NCBI GenBank assembly: GCA_963851095.1
Contig: CAWKOX010000025.1
Location: 124,001 to 188,000, forward strand
Length of the DNA: 64,000 nucleotides
Direction: 5' to 3'
DNA from: Oleispira sp963851095
GTDB lineage: Bacteria > Pseudomonadota > Gammaproteobacteria > Pseudomonadales > Oceanobacteraceae
The translations under genes were made by a program, and so were the position numbers. Positions 17,935 to 26,844 of this stretch are shown here, one piece after another. Below the pieces are notes generated by a model. It saw only the letters and a program-made list of their open reading frames with translations, was not told the DNA's origin and made no database searches. Every line of letters starts with the position of its first letter. Position 1 is the stretch's first letter.

Positions 17935-19224
17935 TTACTTGGTGTTATTTTCAATTTTGGATAAGCGTGCATTAAGCTCTTCGATGGCTGCTTGCTGCGA
18001 TTGCACAATCTTGGTCAAAACGGCAACGATATCCATTGGTGCAAGGCTTTTGCGATCATTTGTCGCGACGAGTTCTGGAACATCTTCTGCTATAAATCCA
18101 GCATAGGTTTCAGAAGGTTCTTTTTTGTAGTTAAAAGTGACAGGCTTTAACTCTAATAAAGCAGTTAATGCTTCCGTCGCAGAGATATCTTTAATGTTAT
18201 TCTTTAGCGCTCGACTTGAGGCATCAGTCCAGACTCCTCCTGCTGTCAAATGCGCACCGTTGGCAACCTCAATTGCATGGGTCGTATTATTATTTCCTCC
18301 AGCACTGTCGCCTATGTAAAGACTACCTGACTGTTGAATGGTCAAAACTTCTTCTGAGTTAGCATTAAAAAATGCAAGGCGATCAGTCGTCGCAGATGAG
18401 GCTGTATCGGTATTGGCTCTAGAACTGAGTTGCCATTTATCTGTGTCTGCTACAGAGAATGATAAAGATGAGTATTGGCTGTCGGCCGCTGCATCCATAC
18501 CTAAAATAGGATTGATGCCAGAGGCGCCCGCTAAATCTAAAGTTGCACTACTACCATAATAATCTTTAGCGGATACAGCGCCTAAGACTACAGCCCCCGT
18601 CGCACTTATCGTAAAGCTATCGGTCGGTGCTCCAGGGAATAATCTAAACGGGAGAGTTGAATCATTGGTTACGTCGCGAATAAAATAGTTAATTTCATTA
18701 CCACCAACATCCCATGTTTGCGCAGTAAACCCACCGCTGATATCCTGTTCAAAGCGATGCGCAGGTGTATTTCCTGACTTTTGATGCAGTGGCACTGCCG
18801 GTGTGGACGTACCTAAGCCCAAAAGACCTGAGCTATCCATATAGATTCCGGCATCTGGAGCGCCTGCTTCAATAGTAAATGGTGTTTTAGCCCCATCTAT
18901 GTCATCAATGCTGAACTTGTTCAGGCCACCGTTTGAGGAATCGTTAGCGGTAATCTGCCAATCATTCGAGGGAAATGAGCTACTGCCGCTTGTGTCTTGG
19001 AACTTGATGCGTAGGTTGTTTTCTTTAAGCCTTAGTGTGTCGAAGCCGAAAGTCTCTCCACTTACACAATCGGTGCCAATGCACGAGCTTCCCTGCACCA
19101 CTAAGTCATCTAGTATTTGCTGGTCAGCGTTTACTGCTGTACTGGCTAGTAACGCAGCGCCTGTTAGAATCGTTTTTGTGCGTAATGACATCTGAGCAAA
19201 TCTCGATATGCGTAAATTTATCAT
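17935..19224 (-). CDS. Exported tail-fibre-like protein with C-terminal Peptidase_S74 chaperone domain
   Basis: A 429-residue exported protein. Residues 1-33 are a signal peptide (ASTAVNA before DQQ). The middle is a beta-rich segment typical of bacterial S74 proteins (LKENNLRIKFQDTS, FPSNDWQITAND, GLGTSTPAVPLHQ). The last 100 residues are the intramolecular chaperone Peptidase_S74 domain, with the Ser/Lys self-cleavage region TDASSRALKNNIKD and FAGFIAEDVPEL-like motif YAGFIAEDVPEL, ending in a short coiled coil. In phage tail spikes and related surface proteins this domain assembles a homotrimer and then cuts itself off. A GAGGA ribosome binding site lies 5 bases before the start. It sits between the small secreted protein and the giant surface protein, all on one strand. 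Confidence 0.85.
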   Translation of the reverse strand: MINLRISRFAQMSLRTKTILTGAALLASTAVNADQQILDDLVVQGSSCIGTDCVSGETFGFDTLRLKENNLRIKFQDTSGSSSFPSNDWQITANDSSNGGLNKFSIDDIDGAKTPFTIEAGAPDAGIYMDSSGLLGLGTSTPAVPLHQKSGNTPAHRFEQDISGGFTAQTWDVGGNEINYFIRDVTNDSTLPFRLFPGAPTDSFTISATGAVVLGAVSAKDYYGSSATLDLAGASGINPILGMDAAADSQYSSLSFSVADTDKWQLSSRANTDTASSATTDRLAFFNANSEEVLTIQQSGSLYIGDSAGGNNNTTHAIEVANGAHLTAGGVWTDASSRALKNNIKDISATEALTALLELKPVTFNYKKEPSETYAGFIAEDVPELVATNDRKSLAPMDIVAVLTKIVQSQQAAIEELNARLSKIENNTK

Positions 19225-19236
19225 AATAATCCTCGA

Positions 19237-19692
19237 CTAGCGTGTATGCGTATCATTGGTTGGTGAGAAGTGCTTGATCTGTCCATCTTTCAGATAAAAG
19301 TGGCCTGTTTGGGAGATGCTTTTGCTAGCAGCTTTTCGAGAGTCGCTATTTCTACCATTGTTTAATGGTTTGGTAGTTTCTATGCTTGCTGTGCCAATGT
19401 CTGAGGACGTTATTTGATATTTATACCTACCATCAGATATGTCGCCAAAATCAGTAAGGTTAATGCTTGGAATATTGTTTTTGGACGCCTTGCTGGCAAA
19501 AAAAGCGCTAGGTCCAGAAATACTTAAGGTTGCATTTTGAATCGTGCCCTGCTCCCTGAAGGCAACGGTTACACCCTCAAAGGCTTCTACTGCAATCGTT
19601 TTGGAAGTATCGGCAAGGGAATTTTCAGCCATGAAAATACCACTTGTTGATATAAATAATGCAGAGGTGAGTAGAAAGTTTTTAACCATCAT
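19237..19692 (-). CDS. Small secreted protein of unknown function (surface operon)
   Basis: I do not recognise this 151-residue protein. It has a signal peptide (MMVKNFLLTSALFISTSGIF, likely cleaved after NSLA). The mature part is predicted beta-rich (VEAFEGVTVAFREQGTIQNATLSISGPSAFF), then polar and Lys/Ser-rich, and contains no cysteine. It is the first gene of the operon: the S74 gene begins 12 bases after it. It may be an accessory or structural subunit for the other two surface proteins; that is inference from position only. Confidence 0.7.
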   Translation of the reverse strand: MMVKNFLLTSALFISTSGIFMAENSLADTSKTIAVEAFEGVTVAFREQGTIQNATLSISGPSAFFASKASKNNIPSINLTDFGDISDGRYKYQITSSDIGTASIETTKPLNNGRNSDSRKAASKSISQTGHFYLKDGQIKHFSPTNDTHTR

Positions 19693-19999
19693 AGAAATTC
19701 CAGAGTTAAGTTCGCAAATTTAAGTCAAGGTTCTTCATTAAAATTTATTGATTAAACTTAGAGTAGTTGAATTATCGAAGTAAGGTAGGAATTGATATTA
19801 AAATATCTTCTTCAGCCAGGGTGGTAGGCTTAGATCATCGGCTTTAAGCGAGGAATGTTAAGGACTATTGTAGAGCCTTGCGCGCTGAGGAAAACTAGAT
19901 ACTTGCAAATATATAGATAGAACTAAAGCAATAAACCTATCGGGTGCTATGGTTATGTAATTGAACGAGTTAATTTTTCTATTTAGTAACGGTTGTTTT
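19693..19999. other. Divergent intergenic region between surface operon and lipoprotein gene
   Basis: This 307-base AT-rich stretch must carry promoters for the minus-strand surface operon and the plus-strand lipoprotein gene. I see no convincing -35/-10 pair, no palindrome and no RNA gene in it. Confidence 0.5.
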
Positions 20000-20326
20000 A
20001 TGCGCACTCTAAAAGTATTAGTACTATTTACCCCTCTACTAGCCTTGGTTGCCTGCAAGGATTCAGAAGCCACAAAGCAAATACAGAACTCCAATGCTTC
20101 TAATGAAAATATGAGCTTGTCCGTAGTTATTGATAGTGATGAACAATGGGAGGTTGGAATTGAAGAAAGCTCACAGAATAATAACAGTTCAATAGTGAGT
20201 AGTAATTCTTCTGAGGTCGATAGTGATGCAAATTGGTCTTTAGAGAAGAAGAGTGATAGTACTGTTAAGGAGGCAAAGAGCGATCATTCTTCTAGTAATA
20301 TGTCTGATAGTGATTTTAGTGGGTAG
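20000..20326 (+). CDS. Small Ser/Asp/Asn-rich lipoprotein
   Basis: About 108 residues from the ATG at 20000; an upstream in-frame ATG at 19961 would bury the signal peptide. MRTLKVLVLFTPLLALVAC ends in a lipobox (LVAC), so the protein should be lipid-anchored through that Cys. The mature part is acidic and very polar, and has a repeated motif: IDSDEQWEVGIEES, later VDSDANWSLEKKSDS, and a final SDSDFSG. The sequence is not recognised. No function can be given; localisation to the inner or outer membrane is likely. Confidence 0.65.
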   Translation: MRTLKVLVLFTPLLALVACKDSEATKQIQNSNASNENMSLSVVIDSDEQWEVGIEESSQNNNSSIVSSNSSEVDSDANWSLEKKSDSTVKEAKSDHSSSNMSDSDFSG

Positions 20327-20415
20327 TTAGATCATAAAAATAAAATTTATGTCATGCTTGGACGAATAAGGGATATTATAACTACTGGATTGATATTTTA
20401 AACGAGGAGTAAAGA

Positions 20416-20502
20416 TGGTACCCGGGGCCGGACTTGAACCGGCACAGCATTGCTGCCGGGGGATTTTAAGTCCCCTGTGTCTACCAATTCCACCACCCGG
20501 GC
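20416..20502 (-). tRNA. leuZ: tRNA-Leu (anticodon TAA)
   Basis: An 87-base tRNA with encoded CCA, long variable arm and anticodon TAA. Acceptor GCCCGGG pairs with CCCGGGT, and the T-arm reads GGTTCAAGTCC. It is the third tRNA of a Gly-Cys-Leu unit, the same order as E. coli glyW-cysT-leuZ. Confidence 0.95.
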
Positions 20503-20545
20503 ATCGAATGTTAGCTTGCGCTAAAAGATCTTGCGATCTTGAGGA

Positions 20546-20619
20546 TGGAGGCGTGACCCGGAGTCGAACCGGGCTACGTGGATTTGCAATCCAGTGCATA
20601 ACCGCTTTGCTATCACGCC
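20546..20619 (-). tRNA. cysT: tRNA-Cys (anticodon GCA)
   Basis: A 74-base tRNA with encoded CCA. Acceptor GGCGTGA pairs with TCACGCC, the anticodon loop is TTTGCAA and the T-loop GGTTCGACTCC. It is the middle gene of the tRNA trio. Confidence 0.95.
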
Positions 20620-20662
20620 TTCCTGTATCTATATGCCATTTTAAACTGGTAAGTTTTTAAAA

Positions 20663-20738
20663 TGGAGCGGAAAAGGAGACTCGAACTCCCGACCCCAACC
20701 TTGGCAAGGTTATGCTCTACCAACTGAGCTATTTCCGC
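20663..20738 (-). tRNA. glyW: tRNA-Gly (anticodon GCC)
   Basis: A 76-base tRNA with encoded CCA. Acceptor GCGGAAA pairs with TTTCCGC, and the anticodon is GCC in CTTGCCAAG. It is the first gene of the trio and lies about 75 bases after its promoter. Confidence 0.95.
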
Positions 20739-20815
20739 AAAATACTTGATATTTAATCTGATCTCTCAGTTTGTTCTAGCGGGTTGATGTTGCTTTCCCC
20801 TTGAACTTGGTGCGT

Positions 20816-20843
20816 ATTATGGCGAATTTTTAAAACCTGTCAA
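20816..20843 (-). promoter_or_regulatory. Promoter of the tRNA-Gly-Cys-Leu unit
   Basis: On the minus strand a consensus -35 TTGACA (20843-20838) is followed after 16 bases by CATAAT (20821-20816), a 5/6 match to the -10 box. It lies between pgsA and the first tRNA. Confidence 0.75.
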
Positions 20844-20914
20844 CAGCTTTTTTCTTTATTTTTAAATAACTTACGAGTTTTTTAAAAAAATATGGAAAGT
20901 TGTTTAAGGATTAA

Positions 20915-21463
20915 TCATTTCTCCATTAATTGAGGCCATGCAGCTCGTAAATATTGCATCATGGACCAAACTGTTAGAATAGCGGCTGCATATAACCCGA
21001 TCATTCCTAGAATTCCCATCCAGTGGTCATCTGCAAACCCCATTACCATGGTAATCGATGACATCTGGACGAGTGTTTTAACCTTACCTATGTAAGATAC
21101 CGCAACTTCAGCGCTCTGCCCCAGCTCTGCCATCCATTCTCGCAGTGCAGAGATGACAACCTCCCTACCGATAATAATAAGTGCAGGAAGGGTCAGCAGA
21201 AGTGAGTTGTAGTGTTCTATTAATAGTGCCAATGCAATTACAACACTAAGCTTATCAGCTACTGGGTCCAAGAAAGCCCCCAGCGGTGTTGATTGGTTCA
21301 GTTTTCTAGCTAAGTAGCCATCAAAAAAATCAGTAAAAGAGGCAATCATAAACACCCATGCTGCAATGTAGTGTGCATTATCGGCCGGCCATTGGTAATA
21401 GCAAAAAACCATTACTGGGATCATGATGATGCGGGACATGGTGATTATATTGGGTAAATTCAT
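20915..21463 (-). CDS. pgsA: CDP-diacylglycerol--glycerol-3-phosphate 3-phosphatidyltransferase
   Basis: This integral inner-membrane enzyme makes phosphatidylglycerol phosphate, the committed step to phosphatidylglycerol and cardiolipin. Its 182 residues match the family length. The CDP-alcohol phosphatidyltransferase motif is complete: DGYLARKLNQSTPLGAFLDP followed by VADK, with the three aspartates in place. Several hydrophobic helices flank it. It follows uvrC by 27 bases, in the conserved gacA-uvrC-pgsA order. Confidence 0.95.
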   Translation of the reverse strand: MNLPNIITMSRIIMIPVMVFCYYQWPADNAHYIAAWVFMIASFTDFFDGYLARKLNQSTPLGAFLDPVADKLSVVIALALLIEHYNSLLLTLPALIIIGREVVISALREWMAELGQSAEVAVSYIGKVKTLVQMSSITMVMGFADDHWMGILGMIGLYAAAILTVWSMMQYLRAAWPQLMEK

Positions 21464-21489
21464 AGTGTCTCTTAATTTAAAACTGACAA

Positions 21490-23316
21490 TTAGTCTTTTA
21501 GTTCGTTATTTAATGCGGCATGTATATCGGTCGCAAGGCCTATGCTAATACCGGTGACCTTTGTGATTTCATCGATCGAGGCCCCTTTTAAAGTGCTCAT
21601 ACTACCAAAATGCCGCAGTAATTCACGCCTTCTTTTTGCGCCTATTCCAGGAATGGCTTCGAGTCCAGATACGGTCCGTGCTTTTGCGCGTTGTTTTCTA
21701 TGCCCGGTGATTGCAAAGCGGTGAGCCTCATCCCTAACCTCTTGCAGTTGAAGGAATCCTCTATCATGCTGACTAGGTAGAATTGGTGTGGATTCCCCTT
21801 GCGGCCAAAGAAATTCCCAGCCAGCCTTGCGCGTTTCACCTTTTGAAATGCCTATTATCAGAACATCCGGCACAGAGAGTTCTATGAGCGCACTGTGTGC
21901 TTGATTAACTTGGCCTTGAGCGCCATCGATCAATAATACATCGGGGTAGTCTTGTTGTTCTTTCAAACGTGAGAAATGTCTAAATACGGCCTGTCTGATA
22001 GCGGCGTAATCATCTCCTGCTGTAACATCTTTAATATTAAATCTGCGGTAAAGGTCTTTTCGTGCGCCCTTTTGATCAGCGACTACACAAGAGGCTACTG
22101 TGGCCTCTCCCTTGGAATGACTAATGTCGAAACATTCAATGCGATTAGGAGGCCTATCTAATCCTAGTAAAGCCTGAACAGCCTTAAAGCGCTCAAGGTA
22201 GGCATTCTTCTCTAGTGACTTACTGGTTGCGGCGTTAACCGCATTTTCTTGTGTCATTTTTAGCCATTTCCGTTTATCTGCTCGTGGCTGCTGCAGCCAG
22301 TAGCATGGTTTTAGGCTAACTTCATTAATGGCCGCGAGAAGAATATCTCCTGATTCTTGATCTAGCTCGACTAGGACTTGATCAGGTAAGCCATTGCTAG
22401 GATTTCCAGAAAGATAGTATTGCGCAAGCATCTCTTTTAGTACGGAATTCTCCTCTTCATCGAGTTTGTTATCTGGAAAATAGCTTTTGCTATTAATTAG
22501 AGTTCCCTCTCGGAAGCTCAAGCGCTGAATGCAGATGCTGCCTTTGCTATTGTGGCTTGCCCAGCAATCAACACTGCCTTTTTCTGTGCTGACGTACTGT
22601 TTTTCTTGTAGAGTGCGTAGGTGCAATAGCTGATCTCGAATCTCTCCTGCCCGTTCAAACAACAGCTGTTCAGCTGCCCCCTCCATCTGCTGCTCTAGTT
22701 CTTTTATAAGAACACTACTCTTGCCCTGCAAAAAAAGGATCGCATTATCAATGTCGTGCTGATAGTCCTCTGCACTTATGTGCTTTACGCAAGGCGCGCT
22801 GCAACGCTTTATTTGATATTGCAGGCAAGGGCGACTGCGATTACTGAAATATGAGTCTTCACAGTTTCTGAGTTTAAATATTCTTTGTAAGTAACTTAGG
22901 CTCTCTTTAACGGCATAAGAGTTTGGGTAGGGGCCGAAGTATTGGCCGCTTTTTACTTTCTGTCCACGGCGATAAGCGATGAGTGGGTATTTGTGCTTAC
23001 TTATATAGATATAAGGATAGGATTTATCATCTTTAAGTAGGATGTTGTACTGTGGGCGATGCTTTTTTATCAGGGTTTGTTCGAGAATAAGCGCTTCAGT
23101 TTCACTTTGAGTAATGATCACTTCAATGCGAAATATTCGGGCAACCAAAGCAAGCGTTTTGTTGTTTAAGCCTCTCGCCCGAAAATAACTGGATACACGC
23201 TGCTTCAGGTTTTTTGCTTTACCGACGTAGATTAGCTCACCCTTTTCATCAAACATCTGATAAACCCCTGTGCGCTGGGTTAGGTTTTCTAAAAAGGATG
23301 TAGCATCAAATGACAT
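21490..23316 (-). CDS. uvrC: Excinuclease ABC subunit C
   Basis: UvrC makes both incisions around DNA damage in nucleotide excision repair with UvrA and UvrB. Its 608 residues show the N-terminal GIY-YIG nuclease (GVYQMFDEKGELIYVGKAKN, with SSYF nearby), a cysteine cluster (CLQYQIKRCSAPC), the UVR motif near 200-235, the RNase H-like C-terminal nuclease (IECFDISHSKGEATVASCVV and LLIDGAQGQV), and a terminal helix-hairpin-helix pair (IPGIGAKRRRELLRHFGS). It lies 12 bases after gacA. Confidence 0.97.
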   Translation of the reverse strand: MSFDATSFLENLTQRTGVYQMFDEKGELIYVGKAKNLKQRVSSYFRARGLNNKTLALVARIFRIEVIITQSETEALILEQTLIKKHRPQYNILLKDDKSYPYIYISKHKYPLIAYRRGQKVKSGQYFGPYPNSYAVKESLSYLQRIFKLRNCEDSYFSNRSRPCLQYQIKRCSAPCVKHISAEDYQHDIDNAILFLQGKSSVLIKELEQQMEGAAEQLLFERAGEIRDQLLHLRTLQEKQYVSTEKGSVDCWASHNSKGSICIQRLSFREGTLINSKSYFPDNKLDEEENSVLKEMLAQYYLSGNPSNGLPDQVLVELDQESGDILLAAINEVSLKPCYWLQQPRADKRKWLKMTQENAVNAATSKSLEKNAYLERFKAVQALLGLDRPPNRIECFDISHSKGEATVASCVVADQKGARKDLYRRFNIKDVTAGDDYAAIRQAVFRHFSRLKEQQDYPDVLLIDGAQGQVNQAHSALIELSVPDVLIIGISKGETRKAGWEFLWPQGESTPILPSQHDRGFLQLQEVRDEAHRFAITGHRKQRAKARTVSGLEAIPGIGAKRRRELLRHFGSMSTLKGASIDEITKVTGISIGLATDIHAALNNELKD

Positions 23317-23328
23317 AGTAAGATCTAG

Positions 23329-23976
23329 TTATGCAGAGGTTTGAGTGTCGAGAATACCATGCTTCATCGCCAGTACGGTGAGCTCAACATCACCATCAAT
23401 ACCAAGCTTTTCGAATATGCGATAGCGGTAGCTATTAACTGTTTTTGGGCTCACGCAAAGCTTGTCGCTAATTTCTTGAACTTTGTGGCAACCAACAATC
23501 ATGAGTGTTGTCTGCATTTCGCGCTCTGACAGTTGGTCAAAGGGGGATTCGCTGCCCTTCTGGAAAGGCTTCAGGGCCATTCGCTGCGCAATATCTGGAC
23601 TAATGTAGCGTTGGCCAGAGTTGACTTTAAGGACTGCGCGGACCATTTCGTTAACTTCTGCTCCTTTGCTCATAAAGCCAGCCGCACCCGCCTGCATAAG
23701 GCGTGTAGCAAAAGGACCGTCATCACAAGCGGTCACTGCAATGACTTTGAGGTCGGGGTTATAACGTACAGCTTTTCGGGTTGCTTCAAGCCCACCAATA
23801 CCGGGCATATTGATATCCATCAAGACTACGTCAGGCACTAGCTCTCGACACAATTTAACGGCGTCTTCTCCACAATTTGCTTCCCCTACAACATCTATAT
23901 TGTCACTGTCTGTCAGCAACCTTACGATGCCCGACCGCACTAAATCGTGATCATCTACTACTAATACTCTAATCAA
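23329..23976 (-). CDS. gacA: GacA/UvrY-type response regulator
   Basis: A LuxR/FixJ-type response regulator of 215 residues. The receiver domain (1-120) has acidic residues VDDHD, phospho-acceptor Asp in VVLMDINMPG, and lysine in FMSKGA. The C-terminal HTH (LSEREMQTTLMIVGCHKVQEI then SPKTVNSYRYRIFEKL) binds DNA. Position before uvrC and the sequence match GacA/UvrY, the partner of the GacS/BarA sensor kinase that turns on Csr/Rsm small RNAs. The sensor is not in the window. Confidence 0.93.
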   Translation of the reverse strand: MIRVLVVDDHDLVRSGIVRLLTDSDNIDVVGEANCGEDAVKLCRELVPDVVLMDINMPGIGGLEATRKAVRYNPDLKVIAVTACDDGPFATRLMQAGAAGFMSKGAEVNEMVRAVLKVNSGQRYISPDIAQRMALKPFQKGSESPFDQLSEREMQTTLMIVGCHKVQEISDKLCVSPKTVNSYRYRIFEKLGIDGDVELTVLAMKHGILDTQTSA

Positions 23977-24049
23977 ACATCACCTCAGTACACTACGGTC
24001 ATATGAGTAATACGCACAATATTTGCGGGTATTCTAACGAATTATACAA

Positions 24050-26749
24050 TCAAGTATATAGGCGCTTGGCCTGCCAGCTTTGAGTTGGCTCATTTAAATT
24101 CAATACTATTTCAACAAAGCCATCTTTTGGATTCTCTTTCTCGGTAAAACCAAGCCTTCTAGCAAGCTTCAACATAGGATGATTATTGGGCATTACACTA
24201 CCAATCAGCTGCAAAACACCTCGGTCATGGGTCAAATATTCGATCATTTTGGTCATAAGTATAAACCCAAGTCGCTGACCAACTTGATCATCAGCAATTA
24301 AAACCGAAAACTCAGATGTAATGCTGTCTGGATCAATCCAGCAGCTGACTACTCCTGCAATCTCTTTTTTATCAAAGGCAACAAAGTCCATTTCGCGGTC
24401 ATAGTCAATTTGGGCAAGTCGGGCCAATTCCTTATGATCAAAGTTTTGGCGGGAGTTAAAGAATCGAAAGCGCAACGTATCGGGGCTTAATTTGCGATAA
24501 AAATCAGCCAAATACCCTTCATCTTCACCCTTAATCGGTCTAACTTTGTATTTTCGATTGTTGTGATTACGCAGGGTTTCTTCCAGCTCTTTCGGATAGG
24601 CCTTAAATGTAGGTGTAATACTCCGCCCTGTTTCACCTGCCACCCCCAAAACTAGAAACTCACCATTGTTAGCACGTATTGCATTCATCTCTAAGCCAGA
24701 GATGGTTGGGTAGTGACTAGAAAGTTGTGAAATTGCTACTAGCCATCGACTAAGGATGGTTAGCTCTTGCTCGTAATTCTCACTGCGCTCCCGCATAACT
24801 TGGCTGGCATGGCTTCGTTCAATTAAGTGGCGAGCCAGTACCGTATTGAGTGGCGGAATTGCAACTTGACGATCGATTAGAATGTCAGCGGTACTGCCAC
24901 CGCCGCCAAAAAATATAAAGGGCCCTACTTCTTTATCGCGGCCGATGCCAAGGCTTATTTGCATATTGTCCAGTGCGCGATGCATCGTTTGAATGCTGTA
25001 GCCGAGTACCGGACTGTCTGGAAAGCGGTCTTTGAGTTCACAATTCAGTCGTTTCACTTCTTGTTTTAAATGGTCTTCATTATTGATATTGAGGCCTACA
25101 CTACGCCAGCGCTGGCGAGCGTTATCCCCATAGGCGAAAGGCTTTAGGTATTCTTTATGATGAATCTTTACAACCCAAGGGGGTGACACTTTTTTGCTCA
25201 GCTCGGCCAAGAAACCTGCATCTTGGGTAAAGTGATTATCGACGGAGGCAAACCCGTAGTTATTTAACAGCCTCCAAGCAAGCTGAGGATTAATAACATC
25301 ATTAACAGGTAATAGCTGGGCAATTTGTTCGGAATACTCAGCAAGGGTTTCGACACTGTCTGGGGTTTCACGCATGAGCTCCTGGGTTCGCGTATGCGAA
25401 ACCATGTACATGAAAGCTTTTATTGCGTTATCTGGCGTATCAAAATTCGGGATGGAGTGTTGGTCTAATAGTGCCCTTGCCGATTGAACGCTGTATTCAC
25501 CCATCCAGCTACAGAATAACGTTTTGTTGGTTTCTCGAATTAACTCGGTAAGCGCAAAAGCATTATCGTCAGGATTAGTCCCAAGCCCTGGGGTATAAAC
25601 AACCAATACCGCATCAATTTTATTGTCTTTTAATAAGAGTGATGCAACCGCCTTCAGCTGCTCAGCTTTAAGTTCAGGGTTTAGTAAGACTGGATTGCTG
25701 GCTGATGCGTATTCCGGCAGTATGCTTGTGAGCTTTTGCTGCGTTTCTAGAGAAAGCTCAGCCAACGTCCCTTTATCATGAAGCAGTCGGTCGATGGCCA
25801 GAATAGCACCGCCCCTGCTATTGCTGATAATGGCAAGCTTGTCGCCCTTCAGCTGTTTTTTCTTTTGCAGGGTATCGATATAGTCAAACAACTCATCAGT
25901 TGCACCTACTCGCAGTACGCCAGCTCGCTGCAGTGCGTGATCAATTAGACCATCTCGATTCAATAGACCAGGAGTATGAATGCTATTGCTAAGGGGGGAA
26001 TTAGAAAAGCGATTACTTTTAACAATCAGCACTAATTTGTTGCGAGAAACTGCTCGTAATGAACGTAATAAAAAGCGCCCTTCATTAAAATCATCCAAAT
26101 GAACCAATAAAACTTTTGCCAGTTTATTGGGCGCTAAGTGGTCAATGACATCCGCCAATTTAATATCTTGGCCTTGCCCAAGCGTAAGTACGTGAGAAAA
26201 GCCAATATCTCGGGATTTAGCCCAATCGGTTATGGCGCTTGCAATGGCCCCAGACTGACCAATGTACGCAATATGGCCTGCCTTAACCGGTAAATGAAGA
26301 TTGCTTACATTAAGCTGGTGGTTTGGATTAACAACCCCTAAACAATCAGGGCCTAAAATACGCACTCGAGTTTGTTCTTGCGCGGCAGTCAGTCGGCTTT
26401 TTGATGGCATGAAGATTTTGGAGCGAATTCGAGCAGTACCACCGGTTAAGATAACGGCCGCTGGAATCTTTGCCTTAGCGAGCGCTTCAATAATTTTATC
26501 GACGGTATCGGCGGGTGTGCAAATAATAGCAAGGTCAACATTCTGTGGTAGTTGAGATATGCGGGTATAGGATTTAAGCCCACCTACTTTTCTGTATCCA
26601 CGAGCATTTACCGGATAAATAGGGCCTCCAAATTTTGCTTGCAGTAAATTCCTTAGTACTGCACCTCCTAGGCTGCCATGTTTATCAGATGCACCGATAA
26701 CAGCAACTGATGTGGGTGTGAAAATTTGCTCGAGTGCACGCGTCCCCAT
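24050..26749 (-). CDS. Protein lysine acetyltransferase Pat/YfiQ type (NDP-forming acyl-CoA ligase-like plus GNAT)
   Basis: An 899-residue fusion. Residues about 5-100 are a CoA-binding domain (SVAVIGASDKHGSLGGAVL). About 150-460 is the succinyl-CoA-synthetase-like part (HIAYIGQSGAIASAI). About 485-700 is an ATP-grasp-like domain. About 740-890 is a GNAT acetyltransferase (DEGYLADFYRKLSPDTLRFRF, then VADDQVGQRLG-like IADDQVGQRLGFILM). Known Pat/YfiQ proteins of this layout acetylate lysines, for example in acetyl-CoA synthetase, using acetyl-CoA, and the ligase-like part is usually regulatory rather than catalytic. Whether the catalytic His of the ligase domain is kept was not settled. It is divergent from an HDAC-type deacetylase gene 95 bases away. 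Confidence 0.85.
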   Translation of the reverse strand: MGTRALEQIFTPTSVAVIGASDKHGSLGGAVLRNLLQAKFGGPIYPVNARGYRKVGGLKSYTRISQLPQNVDLAIICTPADTVDKIIEALAKAKIPAAVILTGGTARIRSKIFMPSKSRLTAAQEQTRVRILGPDCLGVVNPNHQLNVSNLHLPVKAGHIAYIGQSGAIASAITDWAKSRDIGFSHVLTLGQGQDIKLADVIDHLAPNKLAKVLLVHLDDFNEGRFLLRSLRAVSRNKLVLIVKSNRFSNSPLSNSIHTPGLLNRDGLIDHALQRAGVLRVGATDELFDYIDTLQKKKQLKGDKLAIISNSRGGAILAIDRLLHDKGTLAELSLETQQKLTSILPEYASASNPVLLNPELKAEQLKAVASLLLKDNKIDAVLVVYTPGLGTNPDDNAFALTELIRETNKTLFCSWMGEYSVQSARALLDQHSIPNFDTPDNAIKAFMYMVSHTRTQELMRETPDSVETLAEYSEQIAQLLPVNDVINPQLAWRLLNNYGFASVDNHFTQDAGFLAELSKKVSPPWVVKIHHKEYLKPFAYGDNARQRWRSVGLNINNEDHLKQEVKRLNCELKDRFPDSPVLGYSIQTMHRALDNMQISLGIGRDKEVGPFIFFGGGGSTADILIDRQVAIPPLNTVLARHLIERSHASQVMRERSENYEQELTILSRWLVAISQLSSHYPTISGLEMNAIRANNGEFLVLGVAGETGRSITPTFKAYPKELEETLRNHNNRKYKVRPIKGEDEGYLADFYRKLSPDTLRFRFFNSRQNFDHKELARLAQIDYDREMDFVAFDKKEIAGVVSCWIDPDSITSEFSVLIADDQVGQRLGFILMTKMIEYLTHDRGVLQLIGSVMPNNHPMLKLARRLGFTEKENPKDGFVEIVLNLNEPTQSWQAKRLYT

Positions 26750-26844
26750 TACTTATAGCCTTTTAATCTATGGATCATTAATGATCTAATCGTTACACTA
26801 ATAAAAATGCATTCAGTATCATACATAATAAGTAGAATAATCAA

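Noticed and set aside
9077..19692. Prophage remnant, suggested by the tail-fibre (S74) domain
   Set aside because: No integrase, capsid, terminase or lysis genes are near, and all three proteins carry Sec signal peptides.
20327..20660. Open frames across the tRNA-Leu and tRNA-Cys genes on both strands
   Set aside because: They cover perfectly folded tRNAs and have no protein family features.
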